From assembly GCA_905233425.1 (NCBI GenBank), contig CAJOEC010000003.1:1-64000 (forward strand): a stretch of 64,000 bases of DNA, read 5' to 3'. Below the pieces are notes generated by a model. That model saw only the letters and a list, made by a program, of their open reading frames with translations. It was not told the origin of the DNA and ran no database searches. This stretch comes from an uncultured Prevotella sp. (GTDB lineage Bacteria > Bacteroidota > Bacteroidia > Bacteroidales > Bacteroidaceae). The position numbers and the translations under genes were made by a program. Of this stretch, positions 1-8,888 are shown in pieces (positions within the stretch are counted from its first letter, which is position 1; each line of letters opens with the position of its first letter).

Positions 1-60
1 ATCCATAAGCCAGAGAAATCAGCCGTGTTTGTCAAAATTTGCGAAAGATTGGCGGCTTAG
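1..60 (+). CDS. Possible C-terminal end of an upstream gene (partial)
   Basis: The first frame is open from the window edge to a TAG at 58-60 and reads as a plausible protein end (HKPEKSAVFVKICERLAA). Only 19 residues are visible, so the family cannot be named. It may be non-coding. Confidence 0.25.
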   Translation: MHKPEKSAVFVKICERLAA

Positions 61-122
61 CACGATGTAAAGAGTTTTTACTTCCGAAACTTAAGTAATT
101 ATAAAGTAAAAACAAATAGTAT

Positions 123-407
123 ATGAGAGAACAGACAAACAAAGACGTGCTGATGGACATGGAAGCATTGGAAACACTGTTGAGCGCTATCTCGGCACTT
201 GGGGCAAATCTGAGAAAACAAGAACCAGCATTAAGCATTTATAACAACAAGCAGGTGCAGGAACTATTGCACATCAACGACAAGCTCATCAGGAAGTATC
301 GTGAACAAGGGCTTATCGGATACACTAAGGTGGGGGATAAGTACTGGTACACCCGTAAAGACGTAGAGGCGTTTCTAAAAAACTGCCATCATCAAGCTTT
401 TTCATAA
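123..407 (+). CDS. Helix-turn-helix (excisionase/MerR-like) DNA-binding protein
   Basis: A 94-residue protein. The C-terminal half (about residues 40-90) has the pattern of HTH_17 / excisionase-type domains: a helix pair (VQELLHINDKLIRKYREQGL), then a wing with the Y-T-K-V-G-D-K-Y-W-Y-T strand and a final R-K-D-V-E-A-F-L helix. Such proteins in Bacteroidales mobile elements bind DNA as excision or regulatory factors. It is followed 60 bp later by a clear paralogue with the same domain, and both converge on an integrase gene, so a role in controlling excision or transcription of a mobile element is likely. The N-terminal 40 residues form a short predicted helical segment without known motif. 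Confidence 0.8.
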   Translation: MREQTNKDVLMDMEALETLLSAISALGANLRKQEPALSIYNNKQVQELLHINDKLIRKYREQGLIGYTKVGDKYWYTRKDVEAFLKNCHHQAFS

Positions 408-467
408 CATTATGCAGAAGCGCCTGCTTTTCTTCAGTATAATCTTCAGAACAAAGAAGAAGATTAT

Positions 468-761
468 ATGAAGAAGGTATATTATCCCACAGCAGGCAAG
501 GATGCAGTTCAGGCAGCACTTGCTAAGCTTGAAAGGTTGTGTAACGTAACAGCAGCAATGAACGAGGACAAGCCCTTGAAGGTGTATTCAAACAAGGACC
601 TGTCCTCATTATTGGGAATCACGGACAAGACGCTTCGGCAATATCGCAATGAAAGGATGATTTCCTACAGTCGTGTTGATGACAAATACTGGTATACACA
701 AGACGATGTTGACGAATTCTTACAGAAACACCACTACGATGCCTTCGCTTCCTATAGCTGA
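468..761 (+). CDS. Helix-turn-helix (excisionase/MerR-like) DNA-binding protein, paralogue of the preceding gene
   Basis: A 97-residue protein with the same domain layout as its neighbour at 123-407. The wing motif DDKYWYTQDDVDEFLQ aligns with GDKYWYTRKDVEAFLK, and both end in H-H-x-x-A-F, so the two arose by tandem duplication. The last 10 bases overlap the end of the convergent integrase gene. Its probable role is DNA binding in mobile-element regulation or excision; which of the two, if either, is the directionality factor cannot be told from sequence. Confidence 0.8.
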   Translation: MKKVYYPTAGKDAVQAALAKLERLCNVTAAMNEDKPLKVYSNKDLSSLLGITDKTLRQYRNERMISYSRVDDKYWYTQDDVDEFLQKHHYDAFASYS

Positions 762-2101
762 CCTCCAAGATCAAGGGCGAACATCGTTTCACTGAGTGTT
801 GATGATAAGAAACGAGCGTATATCTTTTCTGTCACAGCAGTGCTCTGATGACCCAGGAACCGGCTGACCTTCGACATGTCTGTCCCTTGGTTCAGCGCAT
901 GGACTGCGAAACTATGGCGAGCCTTGTGCATTGTCAACGGTATGTCGAAGCCAAGTTGGTCTCCGACAACGGTAAGAGACTGGTTGACACATTGGGTGGC
1001 ATTGTTACGAGCGTTATAAAGGGCTTCGTCATCGTTAATGTTGAGTGTGTCTTCCACCAAGTCGAACACGAACTTCTTCCTGCGGTCACGTTCTTTCCAT
1101 TTTTGAAGTATGGCTATAGCAGTATCGTCGAGAGGGATGGTATGACGACTGCGGGTCTTCACCTGAATCTTTTTCAACTCACGCTTTTCCATGTCTATGT
1201 GCTGCCATTGCAGCGTCATCACGTCAATTATCCTCAAACCACACGCATGGTAGGCAAACAGCCACATCTCTATGAATTCCTTCCTGCGTGGTTCTGGACA
1301 CGTCTTGTAGTACTCCGTAACCTGTTCTATCTGTTCTTTGGTCAGGAACCTTACCACGTCACCTTCGTCTTCATCATCCAATCGTGGTTTCACGATGATA
1401 CGCATCTTCTTAATGCGTATGTTTATCTTTGGGTCAAGCAATCCCAGATCGGCTGCGTACTGACAAGACTTGATGATAGGAGCAAGTGCATGGTTGATGG
1501 TCTCATCACCATTTCGTTTCACAGTTCTCCGCCAATTGATATAGGCATCTACAAGTTCTGGAGTAATCTCACCAAGGTAGATAGATTCTGGCTTGTAAGT
1601 ACCGCGCTTGGTTGAGAGTAGGAACTCGCCGAACATCCGCATGCAACTCAAGAAATTCTTCTTACGGCTGATGCCGATAACGTTGCGTTTATACTCTGCT
1701 TCACAGAGTTCATTCGTGAACTCAATGAAATCGCGTCCCTCATCCTTTCTTGACAATGGCTTTCCGTCAAGAATACCCTTGATAATTTCAGTTGACATGT
1801 TGCCTGAGTGATTACGAGCATACTCAGCCAGGTCGTTGTCCATTTTGTCAAGCCGGATTTTCAATGTATTATTGATGCGCTTGTATTCCTGACCGTAAGA
1901 TGAGCGGAACTCACCTCTGCCGCTGTTGCCATTTTGATTCCAGTCAGAAACTTTACAGCGATAGCCTGTCGTTCTCCTTATAGATGTACTATTCCATGAG
2001 TACTCTATGTAGATGGCACACAGTTTCTCGGTTCTCGCAGTTCTCTTATCATTCAAGAGACGATAGCGTCCATGTGGTATTGATCTTTGTTGCTTTCCCA
2101 T
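752..2101 (-). CDS. Tyrosine site-specific recombinase (integrase, Bacteroidales transposon type)
   Basis: A 449-residue phage-integrase-family protein that would cut and rejoin DNA at att sites through a 3'-phosphotyrosine. An N-terminal Arm/SAM-like region is followed by the C-terminal catalytic domain: the first Arg lies in HACGLRIIDVMTLQW, the H-x-x-R in MHKARHSF, the last His in LGHQSTAVTEKIYARF, and the nucleophile Tyr in the same segment. All catalytic residues are present, so it looks active. It sits tail to tail with two excisionase-like genes, which is typical of one end of an integrative or mobilisable element. No other transfer genes are visible, so the rest of the element would lie left of the window, or this is a remnant. 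Confidence 0.92.
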   Translation of the reverse strand: MGKQQRSIPHGRYRLLNDKRTARTEKLCAIYIEYSWNSTSIRRTTGYRCKVSDWNQNGNSGRGEFRSSYGQEYKRINNTLKIRLDKMDNDLAEYARNHSGNMSTEIIKGILDGKPLSRKDEGRDFIEFTNELCEAEYKRNVIGISRKKNFLSCMRMFGEFLLSTKRGTYKPESIYLGEITPELVDAYINWRRTVKRNGDETINHALAPIIKSCQYAADLGLLDPKINIRIKKMRIIVKPRLDDEDEGDVVRFLTKEQIEQVTEYYKTCPEPRRKEFIEMWLFAYHACGLRIIDVMTLQWQHIDMEKRELKKIQVKTRSRHTIPLDDTAIAILQKWKERDRRKKFVFDLVEDTLNINDDEALYNARNNATQCVNQSLTVVGDQLGFDIPLTMHKARHSFAVHALNQGTDMSKVSRFLGHQSTAVTEKIYARFLSSTLSETMFALDLGGQL

Positions 2102-2335
2102 ATTTCTTTCCTTTTCTGTGAATTATACCACAAAGGTAGAAAGAATTCTATGAGGATGGATCAAAAAAAGTGGATAAGGTACAGAAGGTGATACTTATGG
2201 TACGAAGAAGCCCAATACTCATCTTCTTTTTTATAATTAGCATTTTTACATAAGAAATACGACATTTTATTCTTTCAAACTTTCAGAAAACATAGTAAAT
2301 ACGCAATCATATTTGGCGGTAAAAGTGCGCAAAAA
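2102..2335. other. Intergenic region upstream of the integrase, with candidate promoter
   Basis: About 230 bp without a credible gene, AT-rich. On the minus strand a TACCTTTG box (2131-2138) lies 30 bp before the integrase start, with a TTTG at 2162-2165; the 23-bp spacing is longer than the usual 19-21, so the promoter is tentative. An attachment site could lie here but cannot be identified without a second copy. Confidence 0.4.
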
Positions 2336-2372
2336 GTAATGTAGTGACTCATCTATAGAATCACTACATTAC
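2336..2372 (-). terminator. Rho-independent terminator after the DUF2795 gene
   Basis: A perfect 12-bp inverted repeat (2336-2347 with 2361-2372) with a 13-bp loop lies 33 bp downstream of the stop of the minus-strand gene at 2406-2627. On the minus strand it is followed directly by five Ts. Confidence 0.75.
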
Positions 2373-2405
2373 TGGTTTTCAATCACTTAGATTATTTTCT
2401 AAGTA

Positions 2406-2627
2406 TCAATACTCATCCTCGTTGAACAGGAAGTCTTCCTTCGTGGGATAGTCGGGCCAGATATCTTCGATGCTCTCGTAGATATCACCCTCGTCTTCTA
2501 TTTCCTGAAGGTTTTCGAGCACTTCGAGGGGTGCGCCGGAGCGGATGGCGTAGTCTATAAGTTCTTCCTTGGTTGCGGGCCACGGTGCGTCTTCGAGTTT
2601 TGATGCAAGTTCAAGTGTCCAATACAT
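2406..2627 (-). CDS. DUF2795 family small acidic protein
   Basis: A 73-residue protein matching the DUF2795 family common in Bacteroidales: the core W-P-A-T-K-E-E-L-I-D-Y-A-I-R-S-G-A-P and the acidic tail I-W-P-D-Y-P-T-K-E-D-F. No biochemical function is established for the family. Its own promoter appears to lie inside the end of the upstream gene, and a 7-bp tandem repeat fills much of the leader, which could alter expression. Confidence 0.85.
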   Translation of the reverse strand: MYWTLELASKLEDAPWPATKEELIDYAIRSGAPLEVLENLQEIEDEGDIYESIEDIWPDYPTKEDFLFNEDEY

Positions 2628-2632
2628 ATTCG

Positions 2633-2667
2633 TTTAGTGTTTAGCGTTTAACATTTAGTGTTTAGTG
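2633..2667. repeat. Five tandem 7-bp repeats in the leader of the DUF2795 gene
   Basis: Units TTTAGTG, TTTAGCG, TTTAACA, TTTAGTG, TTTAGTG (plus strand) lie 6 bp upstream of the start codon of the minus-strand gene at 2627. Copy-number change here would alter leader length. Confidence 0.85.
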
Positions 2668-2696
2668 TTATTGAGGCTAATTCTCAAAAGCGGGCG

Positions 2697-2727
2697 CAAA
2701 AGTAGTAAAATATTTTCTATTTGCAAG
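2697..2727 (-). promoter_or_regulatory. Bacteroidales-type promoter for the DUF2795 gene
   Basis: On the minus strand CTTG (2724-2727), 19 bp, TACTTTTG (2697-2704). The -33 box overlaps the end of the upstream gene. Confidence 0.6.
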
Positions 2728-3304
2728 CGTTTTGCCATATAATTTCGCTTTGCCCCATGTTAAAATTTATTATTTTGGCCAAAATGAACAGATAATCGCT
2801 CAAACGGTTGATATATTGTAGGATTTCCGGGCCAATTGTTGCGTTTTCAGACAGTGCGATGATGTGTCTTTCGGCTCGTCGGCATACCGTGCGGCAGACA
2901 TGTGTCTGTGAGGCAAGGACTGTGCCTCCGGGGAGAATGAACCCCTGTGGGCCGGGCAGTTGGGCGTTCATGCTGTCGATGGCCTTCTCCAACAGCTCTA
3001 TCTCCCCTGCAGGCACGTTGGCAGAAGGGTATAGAGGTGTCTGGCTCTGGTCGGTGGCGAGGTGGGAGCACACGTTGAAGAGGTTGTTTTGTATATGGAT
3101 TATTTCGTCACGCATGGCAGCCATGGTGTTTCCATCGTCGGCACTTTCAGCCATCATGGCTGCGAGCAGTCCCAGATGTGAGTTCAGTTCGTCGACAGTG
3201 CCGTATGCCTCAAGTCGAATGTCTGTTTTGCTGATGCGTACTCCGCCGACGAGGTCTGTCATTCCTTTGTCGCCACGGCGGGTGTAAACTTTTGTGATTT
3301 TCAT
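2717..3304 (-). CDS. Cob(I)yrinic acid a,c-diamide / cob(I)alamin adenosyltransferase, PduO type
   Basis: A 195-residue protein from the chosen start that transfers adenosyl from ATP to cob(I)alamin, making adenosylcobalamin. The N-terminal ATP-binding signature TRRGDKGMTDLVGG (about residues 6-19) and the later cobalamin-binding helix with V-C-R-x-x-C-R-R-A-E-R (about residue 145) are diagnostic. I chose the ATG at 3304 because the family begins M-K-I-T-K-V-Y-T-R-R-G; an upstream ATG at 3331 would add nine unrelated residues. Gene order follows thrS and a methyltransferase-like gene on the same strand with short gaps. Confidence 0.93.
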   Translation of the reverse strand: MKITKVYTRRGDKGMTDLVGGVRISKTDIRLEAYGTVDELNSHLGLLAAMMAESADDGNTMAAMRDEIIHIQNNLFNVCSHLATDQSQTPLYPSANVPAGEIELLEKAIDSMNAQLPGPQGFILPGGTVLASQTHVCRTVCRRAERHIIALSENATIGPEILQYINRLSDYLFILAKIINFNMGQSEIIWQNACK

Positions 3305-3354
3305 AGAGATGATTGTATTAGGGCAGCACATTTAGCGCAGCTTACGGGACAGGG

Positions 3355-3921
3355 TTAAAAATTAACAATGTAGTTTTTGGGCGAACGCTTTTTGTCGAAG
3401 AGGACGATGCCGCAGTAGTAGAGGTCGAAGGTGACTCTCACCCGTGAGTCGTACTCAATACAGTGCCACAGGGCAGGCTGCTCATAGATGTTCTCGAAGA
3501 CGACGACCGACTTGTCATCGCACCACTGGAACAGCTGCTGGTACTCTGTCTGGATGGGCACCAGGGCGAGGCTGACATCTACTGACTCCTCGTCCATCTT
3601 ATCCTCTCTTGATATTATTTCCGCCTTCGGACACGCCGCTTTCAAGTACTCCTCTGCTCCCACAAGGTCGATAATGGTTGATGGCTGGATATAATTGGCC
3701 AAGCGGAAATAGAGTTTCCCCAATTTCCGCTTATGCCAATTATCATCAATTCCCATTGTCTGATAGGCATAGTATGGCCAATGTTCGTTTATGACATATC
3801 GCACTAAGCGGTAGTCAGTAGGCGACTGGATGCCGAATCCCTGACAATGTCCTATTCGCCTGAGCCATATCCATGCCTGTTTGACTCTGTTCATCGTGGG
3901 TGCATATTTACGGGCAGACAC
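3355..3921 (-). CDS. Methyltransferase-like protein of unknown function
   Basis: A 188-residue protein. The start region (V-K-x-A-W-I-W-L-R-R...GFGIQSPTDYRLVRYV) matches a Bacteroidales family annotated as class I SAM-dependent methyltransferase, but the SAM-binding glycine-rich loop is degenerate here (I-I-D-L-V-G-A-E-E-Y). It begins 30 bp after the thrS stop and is probably cotranscribed. ATG codons at 3921 and 3894 are both possible; the second gives the family-like N-terminus M-N-R-V-K-Q-A-W. A catalytic role is uncertain. Confidence 0.6.
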   Translation of the reverse strand: MSARKYAPTMNRVKQAWIWLRRIGHCQGFGIQSPTDYRLVRYVINEHWPYYAYQTMGIDDNWHKRKLGKLYFRLANYIQPSTIIDLVGAEEYLKAACPKAEIISREDKMDEESVDVSLALVPIQTEYQQLFQWCDDKSVVVFENIYEQPALWHCIEYDSRVRVTFDLYYCGIVLFDKKRSPKNYIVNF

Positions 3922-3951
3922 AGGTGCCTGCCCGTAGAGTTTTAGAATGGT

Positions 3952-5895
3952 CTAAAAGTTCTTCGTCTGCTCAGCCACCTCGGCGTTCACCTTGTCAATG
4001 AACTCCTGGATGGTCATGGTGCGTTGCTCTCCCCCACCCTGCTGGCGCATGGAGACGAGACCCTCGGCCTCCTCCTTTTCGCCTACGATGACCATGTAGG
4101 GAATGCGCTTCAGCTCGTTGTCGCGAATCTTGCGACCCAGCTTCTCGTTGCGCAGGTCGATGGTGCCACGCACACCCTGCAGGTCGAACTGCTTCAAGAC
4201 CTTCTGGGCATAGTCGTTATACTTCTCCGACAGCGGGAGTATGGCCACCTGGTCGGGTGTGAGCCACAGGGGGAAGTGACCGCTGGTATGCTCGATGAGC
4301 ACGGCGCAGAAACGCTCCATACTTCCGAAGGGAGCACGGTGAATCATCACGGGCGTCTTCTTCTGGTTGTCCTCGTCGGTGTACTCCAACTGGAAGCGCT
4401 TCGGCAGGTTGTAGTCCACCTGGATGGTGCCCAGCTGCCAACGGCGGCCGATGGCATCCTTGATCATGAAGTCGAGCTTCGGGCCGTAGAAGGCAGCCTC
4501 GCCATATTCCACCTTTGCGTTCAGCCCCTTCTCCTCGCAAGCCTCCTGGATAGCCTTTTCGGCCAGTGCCCAGTCCTCGTCAGTACCCACGTACTTCTCG
4601 TGGTTATTGGGGTCGCGCAGGCTTATCTGAGCCTCGAAGTTGAAACCAAAGGCAGAAAGCACGATGCCGATGATGTCCATCACGTTGAGGAACTCCTGCT
4701 TCACCTGGTCCTGACGACAGAAGAGGTGGGCATCATCTTGAGTAAATGAACGTACGCGCGTGAGGCCGTGGAGCTCGCCACTCTGCTCATAACGGTAGAC
4801 CGTTCCGAACTCTGCGATGCGCAGGGGCAGATCCTTGTACGAGCGGGGCTTCCATGCGAAGATTTCACAGTGGTGGGGGCAGTTCATCGGCTTCAACAGA
4901 TACTCCTCGTCCTCCTCGGGCGTGTGGATGGGCTGGAACGAGTCCTTGCCGTAGTGGTCCCAGTGACCAGAGGTGATATAGAGGTTCTTCGAACCGATGT
5001 GCGGGGTGATGACCTCCTGATAGCCAAAGCGCTTCTGCACCTTGCGCAGGTGATCCTGCAGACGCAGGCGAAGCTCGGTGCCCTTCGGCAGCCAGATGGG
5101 AAGTCCCTTGCCCACCTTGTCGCTAAACATGAACAGTTCCATCTCCTTGCCAATCTTGCGGTGGTCGCGCTTCTTGGCCTCCTCGAGCATCATGAGGTAC
5201 TCGTCGAGCATCTTCTTCTTGGGGAACGAGATGCCATAGAGACGCTGCAGCTGCTGTTTCGTAGCGTCGCCGCGCCAGAAAGCACCGGCCACGGCGGTAA
5301 GCTTCACGGCCTTAATCTCGCCCGTGTCGACGAGGTGCGGGCCACGGCAGAGGTCGGTGAAGTTGCCCTGCGTATAGGTAGTGATGGAGCCGTCCTCGAG
5401 GTCTTGCTCGATGTGCTCGCACTTGTAAGTCTGGCCAGCGGCGGCAAACTCTTTCAGGGCATCGGCCTTGGGCACCTCGCGGCGCACAACCGGCTCTTTC
5501 TTCGAGGCCAGCTCCTTCATCTTCTGTTCAATCTTGGGGAAGTCGCTCTCCTTGATGCTCTCGCCGCCGGGCAGCAGCACGTCATAGAAGAAGCCGTTCT
5601 CCACGGCAGGGCCGAAGCCGAACTGAATGCCAGGATACAACTCCTGGAGCGCCTCAGCCAGCAGGTGGGCACTGGTGTGCCAGAAGGTGTGCTTGCCCTG
5701 CTCGTCATCAAACTTGTAGAGCTCTATCGAAGCGTCGCCGTTGATGGATCGGTTCAACTCTACGGTCTCGCCATTCACGCCGCAAGCGACAACGCTGCGT
5801 GCCAGAGCCGGCGAAATGCTCTCGGCAATCTGAAGCCCGGTGACACCCTGCTCATACGAGCGAACAGAACCGTCCGGGAAAGTAATGTTAATCAT
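3952..5895 (-). CDS. thrS: Threonyl-tRNA synthetase
   Basis: A 647-residue class II aminoacyl-tRNA synthetase charging tRNA-Thr. In order: TGS domain (about 1-62), editing/SAD domain with the zinc-type motif [11 protein letters not shown] and later C-R-G-P-H (about 62-230), catalytic core with motif 2 (F-R-x-x-E...[13 protein letters not shown]), motif 3 ([11 protein letters not shown]), and a C-terminal anticodon-binding domain (Q-V-A-I-L-P-L...I-P-Y-M-V-I-V-G). Full length for the family. In many Bacteroidales infC-rpmI-rplT follow thrS; here a methyltransferase-like gene follows instead. Confidence 0.98.
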   Translation of the reverse strand: MINITFPDGSVRSYEQGVTGLQIAESISPALARSVVACGVNGETVELNRSINGDASIELYKFDDEQGKHTFWHTSAHLLAEALQELYPGIQFGFGPAVENGFFYDVLLPGGESIKESDFPKIEQKMKELASKKEPVVRREVPKADALKEFAAAGQTYKCEHIEQDLEDGSITTYTQGNFTDLCRGPHLVDTGEIKAVKLTAVAGAFWRGDATKQQLQRLYGISFPKKKMLDEYLMMLEEAKKRDHRKIGKEMELFMFSDKVGKGLPIWLPKGTELRLRLQDHLRKVQKRFGYQEVITPHIGSKNLYITSGHWDHYGKDSFQPIHTPEEDEEYLLKPMNCPHHCEIFAWKPRSYKDLPLRIAEFGTVYRYEQSGELHGLTRVRSFTQDDAHLFCRQDQVKQEFLNVMDIIGIVLSAFGFNFEAQISLRDPNNHEKYVGTDEDWALAEKAIQEACEEKGLNAKVEYGEAAFYGPKLDFMIKDAIGRRWQLGTIQVDYNLPKRFQLEYTDEDNQKKTPVMIHRAPFGSMERFCAVLIEHTSGHFPLWLTPDQVAILPLSEKYNDYAQKVLKQFDLQGVRGTIDLRNEKLGRKIRDNELKRIPYMVIVGEKEEAEGLVSMRQQGGGEQRTMTIQEFIDKVNAEVAEQTKNF

Positions 5896-5951
5896 AATTA
5901 CGAGATATGTTAAAACGTTTATTGTTTACCGTATATTGTAAAAATCGGCTG

Positions 5952-5983
5952 CAAAGGTACAAAAAATCGGGTTACGAAACAAC
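5952..5983 (-). promoter_or_regulatory. thrS promoter
   Basis: On the minus strand GTTG (5980-5983), 20 bp, TACCTTTG (5952-5959), about 57 bp before the thrS start. Confidence 0.65.
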
Positions 5984-6053
5984 TATTTTCCAAATAATTG
6001 TTCCGAGAATGCTTTTTTTGTTTGCTACTCACTCCAAAAACGCCCCTTTTTTA

Positions 6054-7445
6054 TTACAGAAATGGAGTCATATATACAGGCAAATAGGTGATTCCATCCT
6101 CCACCTTATAGTCAGCAGTATGAAGCACAGTTGGAGTGGTAATGTATTCGCCAAACTTCTTGATGCACTTCGTCAGAGAGGACAATGTGTAGTTCTTACC
6201 GCTCTTGACCTCTACCGGGCGGATGTTGTGGCGGCTGGTCACTTTGTCCTTCTGTAGCAAGAAGTCAATTTCCATACGTTCCTTGGCTTCCTCTGATGAT
6301 TTGCTATAGAAGAAGAGCTTGTTGCCACTGGCCGCCAGCATCTGGGCCACGACATTCTCAATGAGCATTCCCTCGTTCACCTCCAGTTTTCCGAAGAGCA
6401 ACTTCTGGTAAATCTCCGACGAGACGATGCCCTTTTCATCGAAAGCGTGACTGATCAACAATCCCGTATCGTTCATGTAGCACTTCAAAGTTGTGCGGTC
6501 TTCGTTCATCTTCAGGCCGATGTTCGGCTCTGTCGAGTTGTAGCAGATGTTGACAACTCTCGCGTCCTTCAGCCAGAAGAAAGAATCATCCCAGTCACGG
6601 TACTTGGAGCCAGGCTTCAAGGCCGCCAGACGGAACTTCTTTTCATGCCTGGATAGTTGAGAGGGAATCTGGTCGAAGATTGAGACAACTTTGTCGGCCA
6701 TCTCGCCAGCATAATTGAAGATGTCGTTACGATAGATGGTCAGCACGTCGCGCTTGGCGGCATCCACGGCATCAAAATTCTTTGTCTCAACATACTTCTT
6801 GACGGCCTGCGGCATTCCTCCCACTATCATATAAAGACGGAAAGCATCCATAGCCTGCCGGTGGAATGCCAGGCCCATCGGCTTCCTATCGGCATACATC
6901 TTCCGTATCAAGTCCATCAGCATGTCGTTGCCTGTAGCCCAAAGGAACTCCTCGAAGTCCATCGGGAACATCTGGATGCTGCGCTCTTCTGAGGGAATCA
7001 CAATGCCTTTGGTGCTTTTCTGAATGCTCACCAGCGATCCTGTCTCAATATAGTCATATCTGCCATCGGCCACAAGAAACTTGATGGCTGCCCTTGCCCT
7101 CGGGCATAGTTGTATCTCGTCAAGGATAATGAGCGATTTGCGTTCATGGAGCCTCACTTTGTAGTGCTGGCTCAGATAGAGAAACAGTGTGTCGAGGTCT
7201 TCCAGATAGAGATCAAACCAGACCCTTACCATCTGTGGAGCCTTGTTGAAGTCGATAAGGATATACGACTCGTATTCATTCCTACCGAACTCCTCAACGA
7301 TATAGCTCTTGCCAATACGTCGTGCCCCTTCAACAAGAAGTGCCACTTCACCATGCCTATTCGCCTTCCAATCAAGGAGTTGCCGATATATTTTTCTCTT
7401 CAGAATGATACCGTCTGCACCTTTTTGAGATTTTTGCTCTGCCAT
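6054..7445 (-). CDS. AAA ATPase with DUF4143 (AAA_14 family)
   Basis: A 463-residue protein. Walker A is G-A-R-R-I-G-K-S near residue 40; Walker B is S-L-I-I-L-D-E-I-Q-L near residue 105; the AAA_14 core is followed by the DUF4143 region, which ends in a PD-(D/E)xK-like strand (E-I-D-F-L-L-Q...P-V-E-V-K-S-G-K, about residue 410-430). These ATPases are abundant, often multicopy, in Bacteroidales; their cellular role is not established. The gene stands alone and its promoter holds three direct repeats, the last of which overlaps codons 4-10 (see separate entry), suggesting control by a dedicated DNA-binding factor or by itself. Confidence 0.9.
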   Translation of the reverse strand: MAEQKSQKGADGIILKRKIYRQLLDWKANRHGEVALLVEGARRIGKSYIVEEFGRNEYESYILIDFNKAPQMVRVWFDLYLEDLDTLFLYLSQHYKVRLHERKSLIILDEIQLCPRARAAIKFLVADGRYDYIETGSLVSIQKSTKGIVIPSEERSIQMFPMDFEEFLWATGNDMLMDLIRKMYADRKPMGLAFHRQAMDAFRLYMIVGGMPQAVKKYVETKNFDAVDAAKRDVLTIYRNDIFNYAGEMADKVVSIFDQIPSQLSRHEKKFRLAALKPGSKYRDWDDSFFWLKDARVVNICYNSTEPNIGLKMNEDRTTLKCYMNDTGLLISHAFDEKGIVSSEIYQKLLFGKLEVNEGMLIENVVAQMLAASGNKLFFYSKSSEEAKERMEIDFLLQKDKVTSRHNIRPVEVKSGKNYTLSSLTKCIKKFGEYITTPTVLHTADYKVEDGITYLPVYMTPFL

Positions 7446-7500
7446 ATTCTACACCTTTTTGAGATTTTTGACGCTGCAAATATACACCTTTTTGAGATTT
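7418..7500. repeat. Three 16-bp direct repeats around the promoter of the DUF4143 ATPase gene
   Basis: CACCTTTTTGAGATTT occurs at 7418, 7452 and 7485 (34- and 33-bp spacing). One copy overlaps the first codons of the ATPase gene, and the other two flank the -7 box. The arrangement looks like an operator. Confidence 0.85.
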
Positions 7501-7508
7501 CTTGCAAG
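7477..7508 (-). promoter_or_regulatory. Promoter of the DUF4143 ATPase gene
   Basis: On the minus strand CTTG (7505-7508), 20 bp, TATATTTG (7477-7484). The spacer contains one copy of the 16-bp direct repeat. Confidence 0.6.
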
Positions 7509-7548
7509 TTTTTTGGGTCAAAAAAGCATAAAGACGCACAGATTATAC

Positions 7549-7668
7549 GCAATATAACGAAAACAGCTTGTTCTGGAAACAAATGTTGTTCTGGAAACGA
7601 ATGTTGTTCAGGGAAACGAATGCGAATAATATGAATAATTTATTCCACGAATATTTATAATTTATTTC
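7549..7668. repeat. Interspersed repeat (GGAAACGAAT family), copy 1, in a gene-free stretch
   Basis: After ACGCAATATAACGAAAA come three near-copies of a GGAAACGAATG segment and then GAATAATATGAATAATTT, CCACGAATATTTATAA. The same order of motifs occurs near 54.3 and 55.9 kb. The rest of 7446-7765 holds only the promoter region above and a short GC palindrome at 7703-7738; no gene is seen. Confidence 0.7.
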
Positions 7669-7765
7669 TTGATGGTGATGGTGGAGTATGACATGCAGCA
7701 CCGCGCCAGTGCCCGAAAGGTATTGGCGCGGCGCTTCGTTTGAAGGCTGATAACAGTTGCTTTCC

Positions 7766-8844
7766 TTACTCTTCCGTCTGTTCCTGTAACCTCGATCGTG
7801 CCGCCATCTCGCTTATGATAGCTGAGATGTCGGCCACATCTACGACACCGTCGCCGTTCACGTCACAACTGCCGGAGCCTGCGCCACCGATACGGATGAC
7901 ATTGTCGCCCTCAGCGTCGCCGCTGCCCCAGACGAGTGTGGCCGTGGCGCGGTCGGAGTCCTCATAACCGATGGCGGTGGCATAGACGGTGAGCAGGTAT
8001 TGGTTGAAGAGCGAGATGCTGTTGCCCTCACCCGAACCCACATCGTTGCTCTTGATAGTCCAGATGCAACGGGCACCCTCGGTGGCACAGTCAAAATTCA
8101 GCTTGCCGTCGGCATAGCTGATGGTGGGCGTGGCGCACTTCTTCGTGCCGGGCGTATCGGGATTGCCGCCATCACCTTCTTCCACGAAGAAGAAATCTTT
8201 CCACTGGTCGGCAGCCTGATAAGCCGACAAGCTGCCTGTAGGCACAAAGAGCGTACACGTCCATTTGCTGATATCGTCAAGGGCCTGACTGCCACAAACG
8301 GGAGGCGTGGCTGACTTGCTGACAATCTTTGTGACTGAGGTACAATCGGAGAAAGCCTCTTTGCCAATGGTCTGCAGTTGCGTGCCAAACGAAAGGCTCT
8401 TCAGGCTCGAACAGCCGGAGAAGGCCCAGTCACCAAAGTTACGGAGGTCAGGCCGTCACACCACAGAAAAGCATAATCTCCTATGCTCGTCACGCTGTTG
8501 GGAATCGTGACGGAGATCAGGCCGTGGCAACTAGTGAAAGCATATTCTCCAATGCTCGTCACGCTGTTGGAAATCGTGACGGAGGTCAGGCTGCTACAAC
8601 CATAGAAAGCCTGCTCCCCAATGCTCGTTACTTGATAGGTCTTTCCATTAAACGTAACCCTTTCAGGAATAGAGATTTAACCAAAATAATAGTCATTTAA
8701 ATAACCAGTAACTGCCACAGTCAAATCCTCGCTTGACGTGATAGTGTAGAGAATGCCGTTGACCTTAAAGTCATGGGCCGACGCAATGAGGCTGGCGATG
8801 CACAGCAGCACCGGCAGCATAAGTTTGATGTAATTGTGTCTCAT
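7766..8844 (-). pseudogene. Broken BspA-like leucine-rich-repeat surface protein with dockerin-like C-terminus
   Basis: The start at 8844 gives a signal peptide (MRHNYIKLMLPVLLCIASLIASA) followed by the typical N-terminus F-K-V-N-G-I-L-Y-T-I. An in-frame TAA at 8677-8679 interrupts it; the same frame goes on with BspA/Treponema-type LRRs ([17 protein letters not shown], about three units) until a frameshift near 8430. The shifted frame continues with another LRR ([14 protein letters not shown]), a V-P-x-G-S-x-x-A-Y motif, a C-A-T-P-T-I beta domain, and a dockerin-like end (DVNGDGVVDVADISAIIS). Functional relatives are exported adhesin-like proteins. Two independent lesions argue for a pseudogene, though a single-read error at the frameshift cannot be excluded. 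Confidence 0.85.
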
Positions 8845-8888
8845 AATTGTTATGGATTTATAAGTTAGTGAATTCAAATTCCTCAAGT

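Noticed and set aside
4768..5913. Long open frame on the plus strand opposite thrS (381 codons)
   Set aside because: It is the complement of a clear thrS reading frame; long antisense frames are common here because of codon bias. The translation has no family features.
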